Source of the DNA: Halanaerobiales bacterium
GTDB taxonomy: Bacteria; Bacillota_F; Halanaerobiia; DY22613
Length of the DNA: 11,553 nucleotides
Direction: 5' to 3'
Assembly: GCA_023128035.1 (NCBI GenBank)
Contig: JAGMES010000132.1
Location: 1 to 11,553 of the forward strand
In this document: positions 1-7,378 of the stretch, piece by piece
How the letters are laid out: the number at the start of each line of letters is the position of its first letter
How positions within the stretch are numbered: the stretch's first letter is position 1
The notes under the pieces: model-generated
Databases searched by the model: none
Told to the model about the DNA's origin: nothing
The model's input: only the letters and a program-made list of their open reading frames with translations
Translations under genes and position numbers: made by a program

Positions 1-69
1 TTGTAGGCTATGATCGTTGAAGCAAGAAGCCCCCACCTCTTAGCAAAGCGTAGGTGGTGGGTAGTTCAC
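1..69 (+). mobile_element. Right end of an IS200/IS605-type element (truncated by window start)
   Basis: The sequence has the look of the 3' end of IS605-family elements: a GAAGCAAGAAGCCCC-type stretch, then a hairpin (CCCCCACCT at 30-38 pairing with AGGTGGTGGG at 52-61, one bulged T at 58), then a terminal GTAGTTCAC at 61-69. In this family the subterminal foldback is what the TnpA transposase recognises, and the 3' end of tnpB together with the right end encodes the omega-RNA guide used by TnpB. No tnpB coding sequence can be assigned: all three frames contain a stop within the first 20 bases. The boundary at 69 is inferred from the typical ending and is not proven, because the left end and an empty site are not visible. 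Confidence 0.6.
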
Positions 70-92
70 CTGAAACATGTAGTTGAATTGCG

Positions 93-121
93 AAGGACTT
101 CAGGAATTTTCTGAAGTCCTT
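93..121 (+). terminator. Intrinsic-terminator-like hairpin, copy 1
   Basis: AAGGACTTCAG (93-103) pairs perfectly with CTGAAGTCCTT (111-121) around a 7-base loop. The following tract is TATATATATT and then CTTTTTT, a weak U-tract. The same stem recurs after both receptor genes, so this copy probably ended a third receptor-like gene to the left, now separated from it by the IS end at 1-69. Confidence 0.65.
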
Positions 122-174
122 ATATATATTGAATCTTTTTTATTAAGGATAATGAAAAAGTTATCATTTAAATA

Positions 175-202
175 GCAGGATTTTGTTTGATAATAGCGAA
201 TA
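175..202 (+). promoter_or_regulatory. Bipartite motif GCAGGA-N15-GCGAATA upstream of receptor 1
   Basis: GCAGGA at 175-180, followed by TTTT, and GCGAATA at 196-202 are separated by exactly 15 bases. The same pair of blocks with the same spacing lies upstream of the second receptor, in otherwise diverged intergenic DNA. The second block lies about 55 bases before the ribosome binding site, which fits a promoter or an activator site. GCGAATA loosely resembles the GCCGATAT -10 box of the flagellar sigma factor SigD, but no TAAA -35 box lies at the right distance, so that assignment is only a possibility. Confidence 0.5.
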
Positions 203-257
203 GTAATAAAAATAGTTTAGAAACACAATACAAATATTTCTTTAAAAAAATATACAT

Positions 258-263
258 AAGGAG
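258..263 (+). promoter_or_regulatory. Shine-Dalgarno of receptor 1, deciding the start
   Basis: AAGGAG followed by TGAT matches the anti-SD complement AAGGAGGTGAT with one base missing. The GTG at 263-265 that opens the reading frame lies inside this site, so it is unlikely to be the initiator. The ATT at 272-274, eight bases after AAGGAG, sits where a start codon should be. Confidence 0.6.
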
Positions 264-2353
264 TGATAACTATTCATAAAAAACTAAATTTTAAAATTAT
301 TATTGCAATTAGTATCTGTTCGCTTATGGTCTCTATTCTAATTGGAAGTATAAGTATATTTCAAAGCACAAAATCTATGAAAAAGGAAGCTATGGATAAG
401 CTATTATACATGAGTCGAAATTATAGCAATGAATTCAGCAAAAAAGTAGAAACAGTTGAAAATACAGTATATAATCTATATTCTGTTTCTCTGAATACAT
501 TTGATTTACAGAAGTTAAAGAATAATCCTGGCTATATGGAACAATATACAATCAAGATGGATCCTTTGGTTAAGCGAGCTGCAGAACTATTAGATGGGAC
601 TTTGAGTGTTTATTTGACTTTTAATCCAGAATTAACAGGGGAGGTATATGAATCCTGGTATGAAGATGAAGAAGGAACAGGTGACTTTGCACTTCAAGAA
701 TCAACTGATCTTTCCGAATTTTACCCTGAAAATGATGAAATGGATTATTATTATAGACCAATAAATGAAGGAAGAGAAGTTTGGTGTGAGCCTTATCACG
801 ATGAAGATATAAATGCACATTTAGTTTCTTATGCAAAAGCAATTTATAAGGATGATATATTGCTTGGTATCGCAGGTATAGATACAAAACTTGATTATAT
901 TAAAGAGACACTACAACAAGTAAAAATCTATGAGTCAGGTACTGCATCCTTATTTGATGAAAATTATACTGTTATCTTTCATCCTCTTTATGTTTCTGAA
1001 AAAGATAATCTTAAAACAGTAGAAGATGGTCAATTAAAATTTTTAACAGAAGAAATAGATGAAAACGAATATGGAGTTATAGAGTATGAGCTGAATGGTA
1101 AAGATAAAATTCTAGGTTACTCTCATTTATCAAATGGCTGGATTCTAGTAATAGAACCACCTGTAGACGAAATATTCCAACCAGTTAAGCGTTTGAGAAA
1201 TTTGCTTCTAATTATAAGTTTTTTTGGAATTGGCTTTTCGATTTTAATTGCTCTATTTATTGGTAAATCAATTTCAAAGCCTATAGTAAAAATAACAGAA
1301 TTAATGAATAAAACAGCTGATTTAGATTTAGTTAATGACTCAACATTTGATTATTTATTAAAAAAGAAAGATGAAACAGGAATTATGGCAAAAGCAATGA
1401 TGGATACAAGAAATATATTAAGAGAAATGATGGGAGAGATTTCACAGATATCCAGCCAAACTTTAGACCATGCTCAAAATTATGCATCAGCTACTCAACA
1501 AACTTCTGCATCAATTGAGGAAGTTTCTAAAACGATTGATGAATTAGCACAAAGTGCTTCTGAACAGGCAGCACAATCAGAATTGGGAACAGACAAACTT
1601 GTTAGTCTTGCTGATCAAATTGATTATATTGTAAATGGTTCAAATTTACTCAAAGAGAATGCTAAGAAAACAAATACAGTTAGTCAGCAAGGTATGGAAG
1701 TAATTAGTGATTTGCAGAATAAATTTAGATCAAGAGATAAAATTGAAAAAGAATTTTCTAATGATATTGATTTATTAGCAAATAAGTCTAGTGCTGTAAG
1801 TAATATTGTGAATACAATTCATTCAATCTCAGAACAAACCAACTTATTAGCTTTAAACGCAGCGATTGAAGCTGCTAGAGCAGGTGAATCTGGAAGAGGT
1901 TTTTCAGTAGTAGCGGAAGAAATTAAGAAACTTGCTGAACAAGCCTCTCAATCTACACAAGAAATAGAAGAGATAGTTAAAGAAATTTTAAATGAGATTT
2001 CAGAAGTTAAAAATAACATGGATACGTTTAAAATAATTGGAGAACAATCAAATAGAGCTTTGATTGAAACGAGTGCTGCATTTAAAGAAATTGATGAATC
2101 AGTAAAGGAGACTATTACACAAATTGATGCTCTCCAAAAAAGTGTTGAACAGGTAGATCAATATAAAAATGATGTTGTAACATCCATTCAAGAGATATCA
2201 GCCATTTCTGAAGAATCAGCAGCCGCTACAGAAGAAGTATCAGCATCTTTAGAAGAACAGGTTGCAATTATTGAAACCTTAGCTCAAAAAGCAGGCGATC
2301 TACAGTTAATCGCAAAAAATCTACAGGATAAAATTGATAAGTTTAAGATTTAA
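263..2353 (+). CDS. Methyl-accepting chemotaxis protein with periplasmic dCache-type sensor (receptor 1)
   Basis: Transmembrane chemoreceptor that would signal through CheW/CheA to the flagellar motor. TM1 is about residues 11-33. A long extracytoplasmic domain (about 35-312) has dCache-type features: WYEDEEG near 132, YYYRP near 163, EPYHDED near 177, and GID ending at D207. TM2 is about 314-334, followed by HAMP (about 335-387) and the MCP signalling domain to the C-terminus. The kinase-control tip, [20 protein letters not shown], lies at residues 523-542, and [13 protein letters not shown] near the end is a likely methylation region. There is no NWETF-type CheR-binding pentapeptide. The ligand is unknown; the neighbouring amino acid transport genes make an amino acid or peptide plausible, by inference only. 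The frame opens at GTG 263, but that codon lies inside the SD; the true start may be ATT at 272. It is the tandem paralogue of the next gene. Confidence 0.95.
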   Translation: MITIHKKLNFKIIIAISICSLMVSILIGSISIFQSTKSMKKEAMDKLLYMSRNYSNEFSKKVETVENTVYNLYSVSLNTFDLQKLKNNPGYMEQYTIKMDPLVKRAAELLDGTLSVYLTFNPELTGEVYESWYEDEEGTGDFALQESTDLSEFYPENDEMDYYYRPINEGREVWCEPYHDEDINAHLVSYAKAIYKDDILLGIAGIDTKLDYIKETLQQVKIYESGTASLFDENYTVIFHPLYVSEKDNLKTVEDGQLKFLTEEIDENEYGVIEYELNGKDKILGYSHLSNGWILVIEPPVDEIFQPVKRLRNLLLIISFFGIGFSILIALFIGKSISKPIVKITELMNKTADLDLVNDSTFDYLLKKKDETGIMAKAMMDTRNILREMMGEISQISSQTLDHAQNYASATQQTSASIEEVSKTIDELAQSASEQAAQSELGTDKLVSLADQIDYIVNGSNLLKENAKKTNTVSQQGMEVISDLQNKFRSRDKIEKEFSNDIDLLANKSSAVSNIVNTIHSISEQTNLLALNAAIEAARAGESGRGFSVVAEEIKKLAEQASQSTQEIEEIVKEILNEISEVKNNMDTFKIIGEQSNRALIETSAAFKEIDESVKETITQIDALQKSVEQVDQYKNDVVTSIQEISAISEESAAATEEVSASLEEQVAIIETLAQKAGDLQLIAKNLQDKIDKFKI

Positions 2354-2360
2354 GATTATG

Positions 2361-2387
2361 AAGGACTTCAGAATTTCTGAAGTCCTT
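2361..2387 (+). terminator. Intrinsic-terminator-like hairpin, copy 2
   Basis: A 27-base near-perfect palindrome eight bases after the receptor 1 stop: AAGGACTTCAGAA and TTCTGAAGTCCTT around one central T. The U-tract is poor (ATGTATAAG follows), so termination may be partial or the hairpin may mainly protect the 3' end. It shares its stem with the hairpins at 93 and 4664. Confidence 0.65.
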
Positions 2388-2457
2388 ATGTATAAGTAAT
2401 TATTTAAGTATATTTATTGCGCAATGTAAAAAAAATTACTAAAAGATATAACTAGAG

Positions 2458-2485
2458 GCAGGATTTTATCAAATATTAGCGAATA
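2458..2485 (+). promoter_or_regulatory. Bipartite motif GCAGGA-N15-GCGAATA upstream of receptor 2
   Basis: GCAGGA at 2458-2463, followed by TTTT, and GCGAATA at 2479-2485 have the same 15-base spacing as the copy at 175-202. The second block lies about 62 bases before the SD of receptor 2. The intervening bases differ while the blocks do not, which argues for a functional element and not just recent duplication. Confidence 0.5.
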
Positions 2486-2547
2486 TTTAATCAAAGGTGT
2501 TGTATAAATATACATTAATATTTGAAAAATAATTGAGAAGTACTAAG

Positions 2548-2552
2548 AAGGG
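2548..2552 (+). promoter_or_regulatory. Shine-Dalgarno of receptor 2, deciding the start
   Basis: AAGGG followed by ATGAT matches the anti-SD complement AAGGAGGTGAT with one base missing. An ATG at 2553 directly abuts it with no spacing, so the in-frame ATG at 2565, 12 bases further on, is the better initiator. Confidence 0.6.
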
Positions 2553-2564
2553 ATGATATTAACA

Positions 2565-4640
2565 ATGAAAAAAATTAGCTCAAAGATTATAATTGCAATT
2601 ACAGTTTGTTCTCTTGTTACATCTGTTCTGATTGGAACTATAAGTATCGTACAAAGTTCAAAATTTTTAAAGAAAGAAGCTACTGATAACTTGATAAATT
2701 TGAGCCGTACATATAGCAATGATTTTAGTAAATCATTAAAAATTATGGAGAGTTTAGTAGAGAGCTTATCAGCCCAATGTTATGCTACCTTTGATCTTCA
2801 AAGATCATATGAAAATCCAGATTATATTGGAGAATATCGAGATATGCTAGATCCTGTTATCAAAAGAATTGCTGAAACAACTGATGGTATACAGGGTGTT
2901 TATATAAGTTTTAACCCAGAATTAAGTGGACAAGTATATGATTCATGGTACGCTGATGTGAATGGTGAAGGAAATTTTACCTTACAGGAATCAGAAGATA
3001 TATCAGCTTTCAATCCTACTAATGAGGAGATGGAATGGTATTATCGCCCAATCAAAGAAAGAATGGGTATATGGAGTGAGCCTTACATAGATAATAATAT
3101 TAATGTAAATATGATCTCTTATTCTAAAGCGATTTTTAAAAGTAATACTTTAATTGGGGTTATTGGTATTGATGTCAGCTTTAAGGATATTAAAAGAACT
3201 ATAGAGGATTTAAAAATATATGAAACTGGCTATGCTTTTTTGTTAACTGATGAGTATGATGTAGTGATTCATAAACAAATTATTTCTGGCGAAAATTTTA
3301 GAACTGTAAATAATGGGGAATTAAGAGTTGTCACTGAACATATGGAAAGAAATGAGTCAGGATTTGTGGAGTATAAATTCAAAGATGAAGATAAAATAAC
3401 CGGATATTCACATTTATCAAATGGATGGATTTTAGCTGTGGCACCACCTTTGAATGAAATATTTAAACCAATTAATAATTTAAAAAATTTGCTTATTTTA
3501 ATAAGTTTTATGGGAGTTCTGATATCATATATGATTGCCTTTTTTGTTGGTAAAAAGATTTCTAAGCCTGTTTTAGGTGTAACAGAGTTGATTAATAAAA
3601 CAGCTGATTTAGATCTAACTGATGATTCGGCGTATGATTCTTTATTTAAATATAAAGATGAGACCGGAATTATGGTAAATGCAGTAACGAGCACAAGAAA
3701 AGTATTAAGAGCGATGGTCAATCAAATTGCCGATACCTCGAATCAAACACTAGATCATGTCCAGAAAATTGTATCAGCTACTATGCATTCATCAAGTTCG
3801 ATTGAAGAAGTGTCAGAAGCTATTGAACAGTTAGCACAAGGTGCTTCAGAACAGGCACGCCAGTCAGAACTAGGAACTGAAAGGCTTCTCAGCCTGGCAG
3901 GTCAGATCAATCATCTTCTAGAGAGCTCTAATCTGCTAAAGGAGTATGCAAATAAGGCCAATACAGTCAGTCAACAAGGTATAGAAGTTATCAATGAATT
4001 ACAGAATAAATTTGAATCTAATAATGAGATTAATAAAGAAGTATCAAAAGATATAGATTCATTAGCAAATAAATCAAGTTTTATAGGTGGTATTGTGAAT
4101 ACTATTCAATCTATTTCTAAACAGACGAATCTATTAGCTTTGAATGCAGCAATTGAAGCTGCTAGAGCTGGAGAATATGGTAGAGGTTTTTCAGTAGTTG
4201 CGGAAGAAATAAGAAAATTAGCAGAACAATCTTCCCAATCTACTATGGAAATTGGATCTCTAATTGAAGAAATTCAAAGTGAAATTGATAAAATCAAAAA
4301 TAATATGGATATTTCAAAAGAGATAGGTGAACATGCTAATATAGTTTTATTTGAAACCAGTAATGCATTTAAAGAAATTGTAGAATCTGTGATACAGACG
4401 ATTAACAAAATTGATCAACTTTTAATTAATACCCAAAAGGTTAATCAGGACAAAGATGGGGTTGTGACTTCCATTCAAGAAATATCAGCAATATCTGAAG
4501 AATCAGCAGCCTCAACAGAAGAAGTCTCAGCATCGCTAGATGAGCAAGTTAAAACTGTTGAAACTCTTGCTAAGATGTCAGAGGAATTAAAACTAGTTGC
4601 GACAAGTTTGCAAGGAGAAATTCAAAAATTTAAAATTTAA
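2565..4640 (+). CDS. Methyl-accepting chemotaxis protein with periplasmic dCache-type sensor (receptor 2)
   Basis: Paralogue of the preceding receptor with the same layout: TM1 just after the N-terminus, a dCache-type extracytoplasmic domain ([24 protein letters not shown] and GVIGID visible in order), TM2 ([21 protein letters not shown] region), HAMP, and an MCP signalling domain ending in QGEIQKFKI. The kinase-control tip reads [20 protein letters not shown], with lysine where receptor 1 and most relatives have glutamate. There is no CheR-tethering pentapeptide. The two proteins align without large gaps. The sensor domains differ more than the signalling domains, as expected for duplicated receptors that may have taken on different ligands. 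The ATG at 2565 is chosen over 2553 because the latter touches the SD. The gene probably has its own promoter, since a hairpin and a copy of the bipartite motif separate it from receptor 1. Confidence 0.95.
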   Translation: MKKISSKIIIAITVCSLVTSVLIGTISIVQSSKFLKKEATDNLINLSRTYSNDFSKSLKIMESLVESLSAQCYATFDLQRSYENPDYIGEYRDMLDPVIKRIAETTDGIQGVYISFNPELSGQVYDSWYADVNGEGNFTLQESEDISAFNPTNEEMEWYYRPIKERMGIWSEPYIDNNINVNMISYSKAIFKSNTLIGVIGIDVSFKDIKRTIEDLKIYETGYAFLLTDEYDVVIHKQIISGENFRTVNNGELRVVTEHMERNESGFVEYKFKDEDKITGYSHLSNGWILAVAPPLNEIFKPINNLKNLLILISFMGVLISYMIAFFVGKKISKPVLGVTELINKTADLDLTDDSAYDSLFKYKDETGIMVNAVTSTRKVLRAMVNQIADTSNQTLDHVQKIVSATMHSSSSIEEVSEAIEQLAQGASEQARQSELGTERLLSLAGQINHLLESSNLLKEYANKANTVSQQGIEVINELQNKFESNNEINKEVSKDIDSLANKSSFIGGIVNTIQSISKQTNLLALNAAIEAARAGEYGRGFSVVAEEIRKLAEQSSQSTMEIGSLIEEIQSEIDKIKNNMDISKEIGEHANIVLFETSNAFKEIVESVIQTINKIDQLLINTQKVNQDKDGVVTSIQEISAISEESAASTEEVSASLDEQVKTVETLAKMSEELKLVATSLQGEIQKFKI

Positions 4641-4663
4641 TATTTAATACTTCTAAGAGTACG

Positions 4664-4698
4664 AAGGACTTCAGAATTTCTGATGTCCTTTTTATTTT
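4664..4698 (+). terminator. Intrinsic terminator, copy 3
   Basis: AAGGACTTCAG (4664-4674) pairs with CTGATGTCCTT (4680-4690) with one T-T mismatch, and is followed by TTTTATTTT. It is the third copy of the post-receptor hairpin and the only one with a good U-tract. The remaining DNA to 4870 is AT-rich, and I see no gene in it. Confidence 0.8.
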
Positions 4699-4885
4699 CA
4701 CAAAATAGAGATGAAAATTCAAAAAAATTATAGTTGTGATAATGTTGCATGAAAATATTGTTAAAATGCTAACAGTAAGTTTTATTATTTTAATTAAAAA
4801 ATTAGAAAAATACAAATACAAAAGAGGAAAAAACTTATGTATACAGAATAAAGATAATATTAACATTTTTTAAGGAGGTGAAAAT

Positions 4886-4987
4886 ATGGCTATTATTCCT
4901 CAACCAAAGTTTTGTCCATATGGAAGTCCAAGTGGAGTATGTGTAAATCTTGGTTTAAGATGTACAGACTGCGAATACTATGGATAA
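4886..4987 (+). CDS. Small four-cysteine protein (33 aa), function unknown
   Basis: This reading frame has a textbook ribosome binding site, AAGGAGGTGA at 4872-4881, and the ATG follows at 4886. The protein starts MAIIPQPKFCPYGSPSG and ends CTDCEYYG. It has four cysteines at residues 10, 19, 26 and 29 (C-x8-C-x6-C-x2-C), a spacing that could hold a zinc ion or form disulfides. There is no signal peptide or membrane segment, so it is probably cytoplasmic. A hairpin terminator lies five bases after the stop, so the gene is a stand-alone transcription unit ahead of the amino acid ABC operon. I do not recognise the family. The strong SD, the terminator and the cysteine pattern make it much more likely real than random. 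Metal binding and any regulatory role are inference. Confidence 0.75.
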   Translation: MAIIPQPKFCPYGSPSGVCVNLGLRCTDCEYYG

Positions 4988-4991
4988 AACG

Positions 4992-5017
4992 AAAAGGAGC
5001 GAGTTATCGCTTCTTTT
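4992..5017 (+). terminator. Intrinsic terminator after the four-cysteine small gene
   Basis: AAAAGGAGCG (4992-5001) pairs with CGCTTCTTTT (5008-5017), with one G-T wobble and a 6-base loop. The T-rich 3' arm and the following GCTTTATCC supply the U-rich tail. It lies between the small gene and the ABC operon promoter. Confidence 0.7.
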
Positions 5018-5047
5018 GCTTTATCCAGGGAGAAAACTAAAAAAAAA

Positions 5048-5085
5048 ATACTTTAATACTTTACAAAGTTAAAGTATTAAAGTAT
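5048..5085. promoter_or_regulatory. Palindromic operator over the ABC operon promoter
   Basis: ATACTTTAATACTTT (5048-5062) and AAAGTATTAAAGTAT (5071-5085) are perfect 15-base inverted repeats around an 8-base centre. Inside the arms the pentamer ACTTT/AAAGT recurs several times, so it could hold two overlapping dimer sites. It covers the -35 box and runs into the -10 box, the geometry of a repressor operator. As RNA only its downstream part would be transcribed, so a DNA-binding role is preferred over a terminator. The cognate regulator is not in the window. Confidence 0.65.
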
Positions 5086-5088
5086 AAT
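5060..5088 (+). promoter_or_regulatory. Sigma-A promoter of the amino acid ABC operon
   Basis: TTTACA (5060-5065, five of six consensus bases) is followed after exactly 17 bases by TATAAT (5083-5088, perfect). Transcription would begin near 5095, about 20 bases before the AGGAGG (5116-5121) of the binding-protein gene. This is the clearest promoter in the window. Confidence 0.8.
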
Positions 5089-5129
5089 GATATAAGTAAT
5101 CAATATTATATAAACAGGAGGAAGAATAG

Positions 5130-5930
5130 ATGTTAAAAAAAATTACAGTTGTTATAATGGTCGTACTTATTTTATCAATTATGTTAGTAGGATGTGGGAA
5201 AAAGGCGGAGATTGATTCTTTAAGCCTTATTAAAGAGAAAGGTAAATTCATAGTAGGTCTTGATGATAGTTTTCCACCTATGGGGTTTAGGGATGAGAAA
5301 GGTGAAATAGTAGGTTTTGATATAGACTTAGCTAAAGAAGTTGCTAAGAGAATGGGAATTGAGGTTGAATTTAAGCCGGTTGATTGGGATGGTATTTTAT
5401 TTAGTCTTAAAAATAATGATATTGATTTAATTTGGAATGGGTTAACGATTACTGAGAAAAGAAAAAAGGAGATCGCTTTTTCTGAAGTTTATCTTCAGAA
5501 TCGACAGATTATCGTAGTAGGCAAAAATGGAAGTGTTCAAAATAAAGAAGATTTGAAAGGGAGAGTTATTGGTCTTCAGCTAGGAAGTAGTAGCGAGATT
5601 GCATTAAATTCTGAATCTGAAGTTGTTACTTCTTTAAAAGAGATTAGAAAATATTCGAATAATACAGAAGCATTAATGGATTTACAGGCAGGACGAGTTG
5701 ATGCAGTGGTGCTAGATGAGATCGTAGGAAGATATTATATGGCGAAAAGACCTGATGTATATAGGGTTTTAGAAGAAGACTTTGGTAAGGAATCTTACGG
5801 AGTAGGGATTAGAAAAGATGATATGAGTTTCAAAGAAGAGTTAAACAAAATTTTAATTGAGATGAAAGCAGATGGAACTGCTGAGAAGATCTCCATAAAA
5901 TGGTTTGGAGAAAACATTCTAAGTAATTAG
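5130..5930 (+). CDS. Polar amino acid ABC transporter, substrate-binding lipoprotein (family 3)
   Basis: Captures an amino acid outside the membrane and delivers it to the permease encoded next. The N-terminus is a lipoprotein signal: MLKK, a hydrophobic stretch, then lipobox LVGC with Cys22 as the lipid anchor. The mature part is a family 3 solute-binding domain (about residues 36-262). The signature D-SFPPMGF and VGFDIDLAKEV are at 46-71. TITEKRKKEIAFS (106-118) carries Arg111, matching the histidine/glutamine-binding-protein arginine that grips the carboxylate. VDAVVLDE (190-197) carries Asp196, matching the aspartate that grips the amino group. These argue for an alpha-amino acid; the side-chain specificity cannot be read. 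The start is fixed by AGGAGG eight bases upstream. First gene of a three-gene operon with its own promoter and operator. Confidence 0.95.
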   Translation: MLKKITVVIMVVLILSIMLVGCGKKAEIDSLSLIKEKGKFIVGLDDSFPPMGFRDEKGEIVGFDIDLAKEVAKRMGIEVEFKPVDWDGILFSLKNNDIDLIWNGLTITEKRKKEIAFSEVYLQNRQIIVVGKNGSVQNKEDLKGRVIGLQLGSSSEIALNSESEVVTSLKEIRKYSNNTEALMDLQAGRVDAVVLDEIVGRYYMAKRPDVYRVLEEDFGKESYGVGIRKDDMSFKEELNKILIEMKADGTAEKISIKWFGENILSN

Positions 5931-5940
5931 GGGGATTGTC

Positions 5941-6582
5941 ATGGATTACATTCTAAACGTTACTGGATTCATTCTTAAAGGTAGTGTGGTAACTTTTCAA
6001 TTATATTTCGTTACAGCTATATTTTCTGTAGTTATAGGAATTGGTGCAGCTCTAGGCAAAATTTCTAGGTTTAAAATTTTACGAAGAATATTAGGATTAT
6101 ATACATGGATTTTTAGAGGGACACCTTTGTTATTGCAAATTTTCTTTGTCTACTATGGGTTGCCGATTATTGGAATATCTTTACCCCCTTTTACGGCTGC
6201 TTCTCTTACATTCATAATAAATTATGGGGCCTATTTGACAGAAATTTTTAGAGCAGGTATTGAATCAATAGATAATGGTCAATATGAAGCAGCAAAAGTT
6301 TTGGGAATGAATTATCACCAGACGATGTTTAGAATTATTTTACCTCAGACAGTTAAGAGGGTTTTACCGCCAACTTGTAATGAAGCGATAAATCTTGTAA
6401 AAGACACGGCTTTAGTTGCTGCTATTGGGATGGGAGACCTTTTGAGAGCAGCGAAAGTGGTAGTAATGAGAGATTTTAATATTACCCCATTTTTTATCGC
6501 AGCAATTTTATATTTACTTCTAAGTTCTGTAATAGTCATAGTCTTTAGAAAGATAGAGCAAAAATTTTCAGTTTATGAGTAG
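5941..6582 (+). CDS. Polar amino acid ABC transporter, permease (HisM/GlnP type)
   Basis: Membrane subunit of the importer. It begins 10 bases after the binding protein stops, with GGGGGA just upstream. The protein has 213 residues, the usual size, with about five hydrophobic segments. The family-typical FRGTPLLLQIFF stretch is at 58-69. The cytoplasmic EAA loop, EAAKVLGMNYHQTMFRIILP (116-135), which docks to the ATPase, is intact with Gly122. Only one permease gene is present, so the channel is probably a homodimer, as in other single-permease systems of this family. Confidence 0.95.
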   Translation: MDYILNVTGFILKGSVVTFQLYFVTAIFSVVIGIGAALGKISRFKILRRILGLYTWIFRGTPLLLQIFFVYYGLPIIGISLPPFTAASLTFIINYGAYLTEIFRAGIESIDNGQYEAAKVLGMNYHQTMFRIILPQTVKRVLPPTCNEAINLVKDTALVAAIGMGDLLRAAKVVVMRDFNITPFFIAAILYLLLSSVIVIVFRKIEQKFSVYE

Positions 6583-6585
6583 GGA
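6581..6585 (+). promoter_or_regulatory. Shine-Dalgarno deciding the start of the ABC ATPase
   Basis: AGGGA overlaps the permease stop codon. The ATG at 6586 abuts it with no spacing, while the in-frame ATG at 6595 is nine bases downstream and gives [12 protein letters not shown], the usual N-terminus for this family. Confidence 0.7.
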
Positions 6586-6594
6586 ATGATTATA

Positions 6595-7275
6595 ATGATT
6601 AAAATTAGCAATGTAACTAAACGTTTTGGAAAATTATCAGTTTTAAATGATATATCACTTGATGTAAATCAAGGAGAAGTGATTTCAATAATTGGCCCTT
6701 CCGGGTCTGGAAAGAGCACTTTGTTAAGGTGTTTAGTTAATTTAGAAGAAATTGATCAAGGATTAATTGAGGTTCAGGGAAAGACAGGGATGGTATTTCA
6801 GAGTTTTAACTTATTTCCTCATAAAACTGTTTTAGAAAATATAATTGAAGCTCCGATAATTGTAAAAAAAATGAAAAGAGAAGATGCGATTATTTTAGCT
6901 GAGGAACTGCTAATTAAAGTTGATCTATTGGATAAAAAAGATTCTTATCCTTCACAAATTTCAGGGGGGCAAAAGCAAAGGGTTGCTATTGCACGAGCTC
7001 TTGCGATGAAACCAGAGATATTACTTTTTGATGAACCAACATCTGCACTTGATCCAGAATTAGTAGGTGAGGTATTGAGTGTGATTAAAGAATTAGCGAA
7101 GGATAAGATGACTTTATTAATTGTCACCCATGAGATGGGTTTTGCTAGGGAAGTATCAGATCGAGTGATCTTTATGGATCAGGGGAAGATTGTAGCAGAT
7201 TCTGATCCAGAAGAGTTTTTTACTAATCCCAATAATGTGAGGATACGATTATTTTTAAATAAGATTCTAAAATGA
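6595..7275 (+). CDS. Polar amino acid ABC transporter, ATP-binding protein (GlnQ type)
   Basis: Cytoplasmic ATPase that powers the importer. Numbered from the ATG at 6595, all catalytic elements are present: Walker [10 protein letters not shown] (34-42), Q-loop Gln69 in MVFQ, signature SGGQKQR (123-129), Walker B ILLFDE (142-147), D-loop ALDP (151-154) and switch His179. At 226 residues it is shorter than E. coli GlnQ (240, from memory). The shortfall lies between Walker A and the Q-loop: 30 residues from the Walker lysine to the Q-loop glutamine, against 45 in E. coli GlnQ. The catalytic motifs are intact, so the shortening is probably a natural compact form and not damage. An upstream ATG at 6586 is rejected because it touches the SD. 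Last gene of the operon; a terminator follows directly. Confidence 0.95.
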   Translation: MIKISNVTKRFGKLSVLNDISLDVNQGEVISIIGPSGSGKSTLLRCLVNLEEIDQGLIEVQGKTGMVFQSFNLFPHKTVLENIIEAPIIVKKMKREDAIILAEELLIKVDLLDKKDSYPSQISGGQKQRVAIARALAMKPEILLFDEPTSALDPELVGEVLSVIKELAKDKMTLLIVTHEMGFAREVSDRVIFMDQGKIVADSDPEEFFTNPNNVRIRLFLNKILK

Positions 7276-7276
7276 G

Positions 7277-7316
7277 AGGCTAGGGAAGAGATTTCCTGGC
7301 CTTTCATTTTGTTTTA
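7277..7316 (+). terminator. Intrinsic terminator of the amino acid ABC operon
   Basis: AGGCTAGGGAA (7277-7287) pairs with TTTCCTGGCCT (7292-7302), 11 base pairs with two G-T wobbles and a 4-base loop, followed by TTCATTTTGTTTT. It begins two bases after the ATPase stop. Confidence 0.85.
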
Positions 7317-7378
7317 GTTACAAGAAATAATTTTCACAATAAAAAGTATAATACAAAGGAGATAGTTATATATAAAAT

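Noticed and set aside
3269..3721. 150-codon open frame on the minus strand inside receptor 2
   Set aside because: It lies antisense within a clear chemoreceptor gene, has no family signature and no ribosome binding site worth noting; it is a shadow of the + strand coding pattern.
4630..4866. 78-codon minus-strand open frame covering the intergenic DNA after receptor 2
   Set aside because: It is AT-rich and hydrophobic only because of poly-A/T content, it crosses the third terminator, and it shows no recognisable domain.
7347..7352. TATAAT box as a promoter for the 7379 ORF or the peptidase
   Set aside because: No -35 box lies 16-18 bases upstream, and the predicted start would fall inside the only nearby SD-like sequence (7355-7362).
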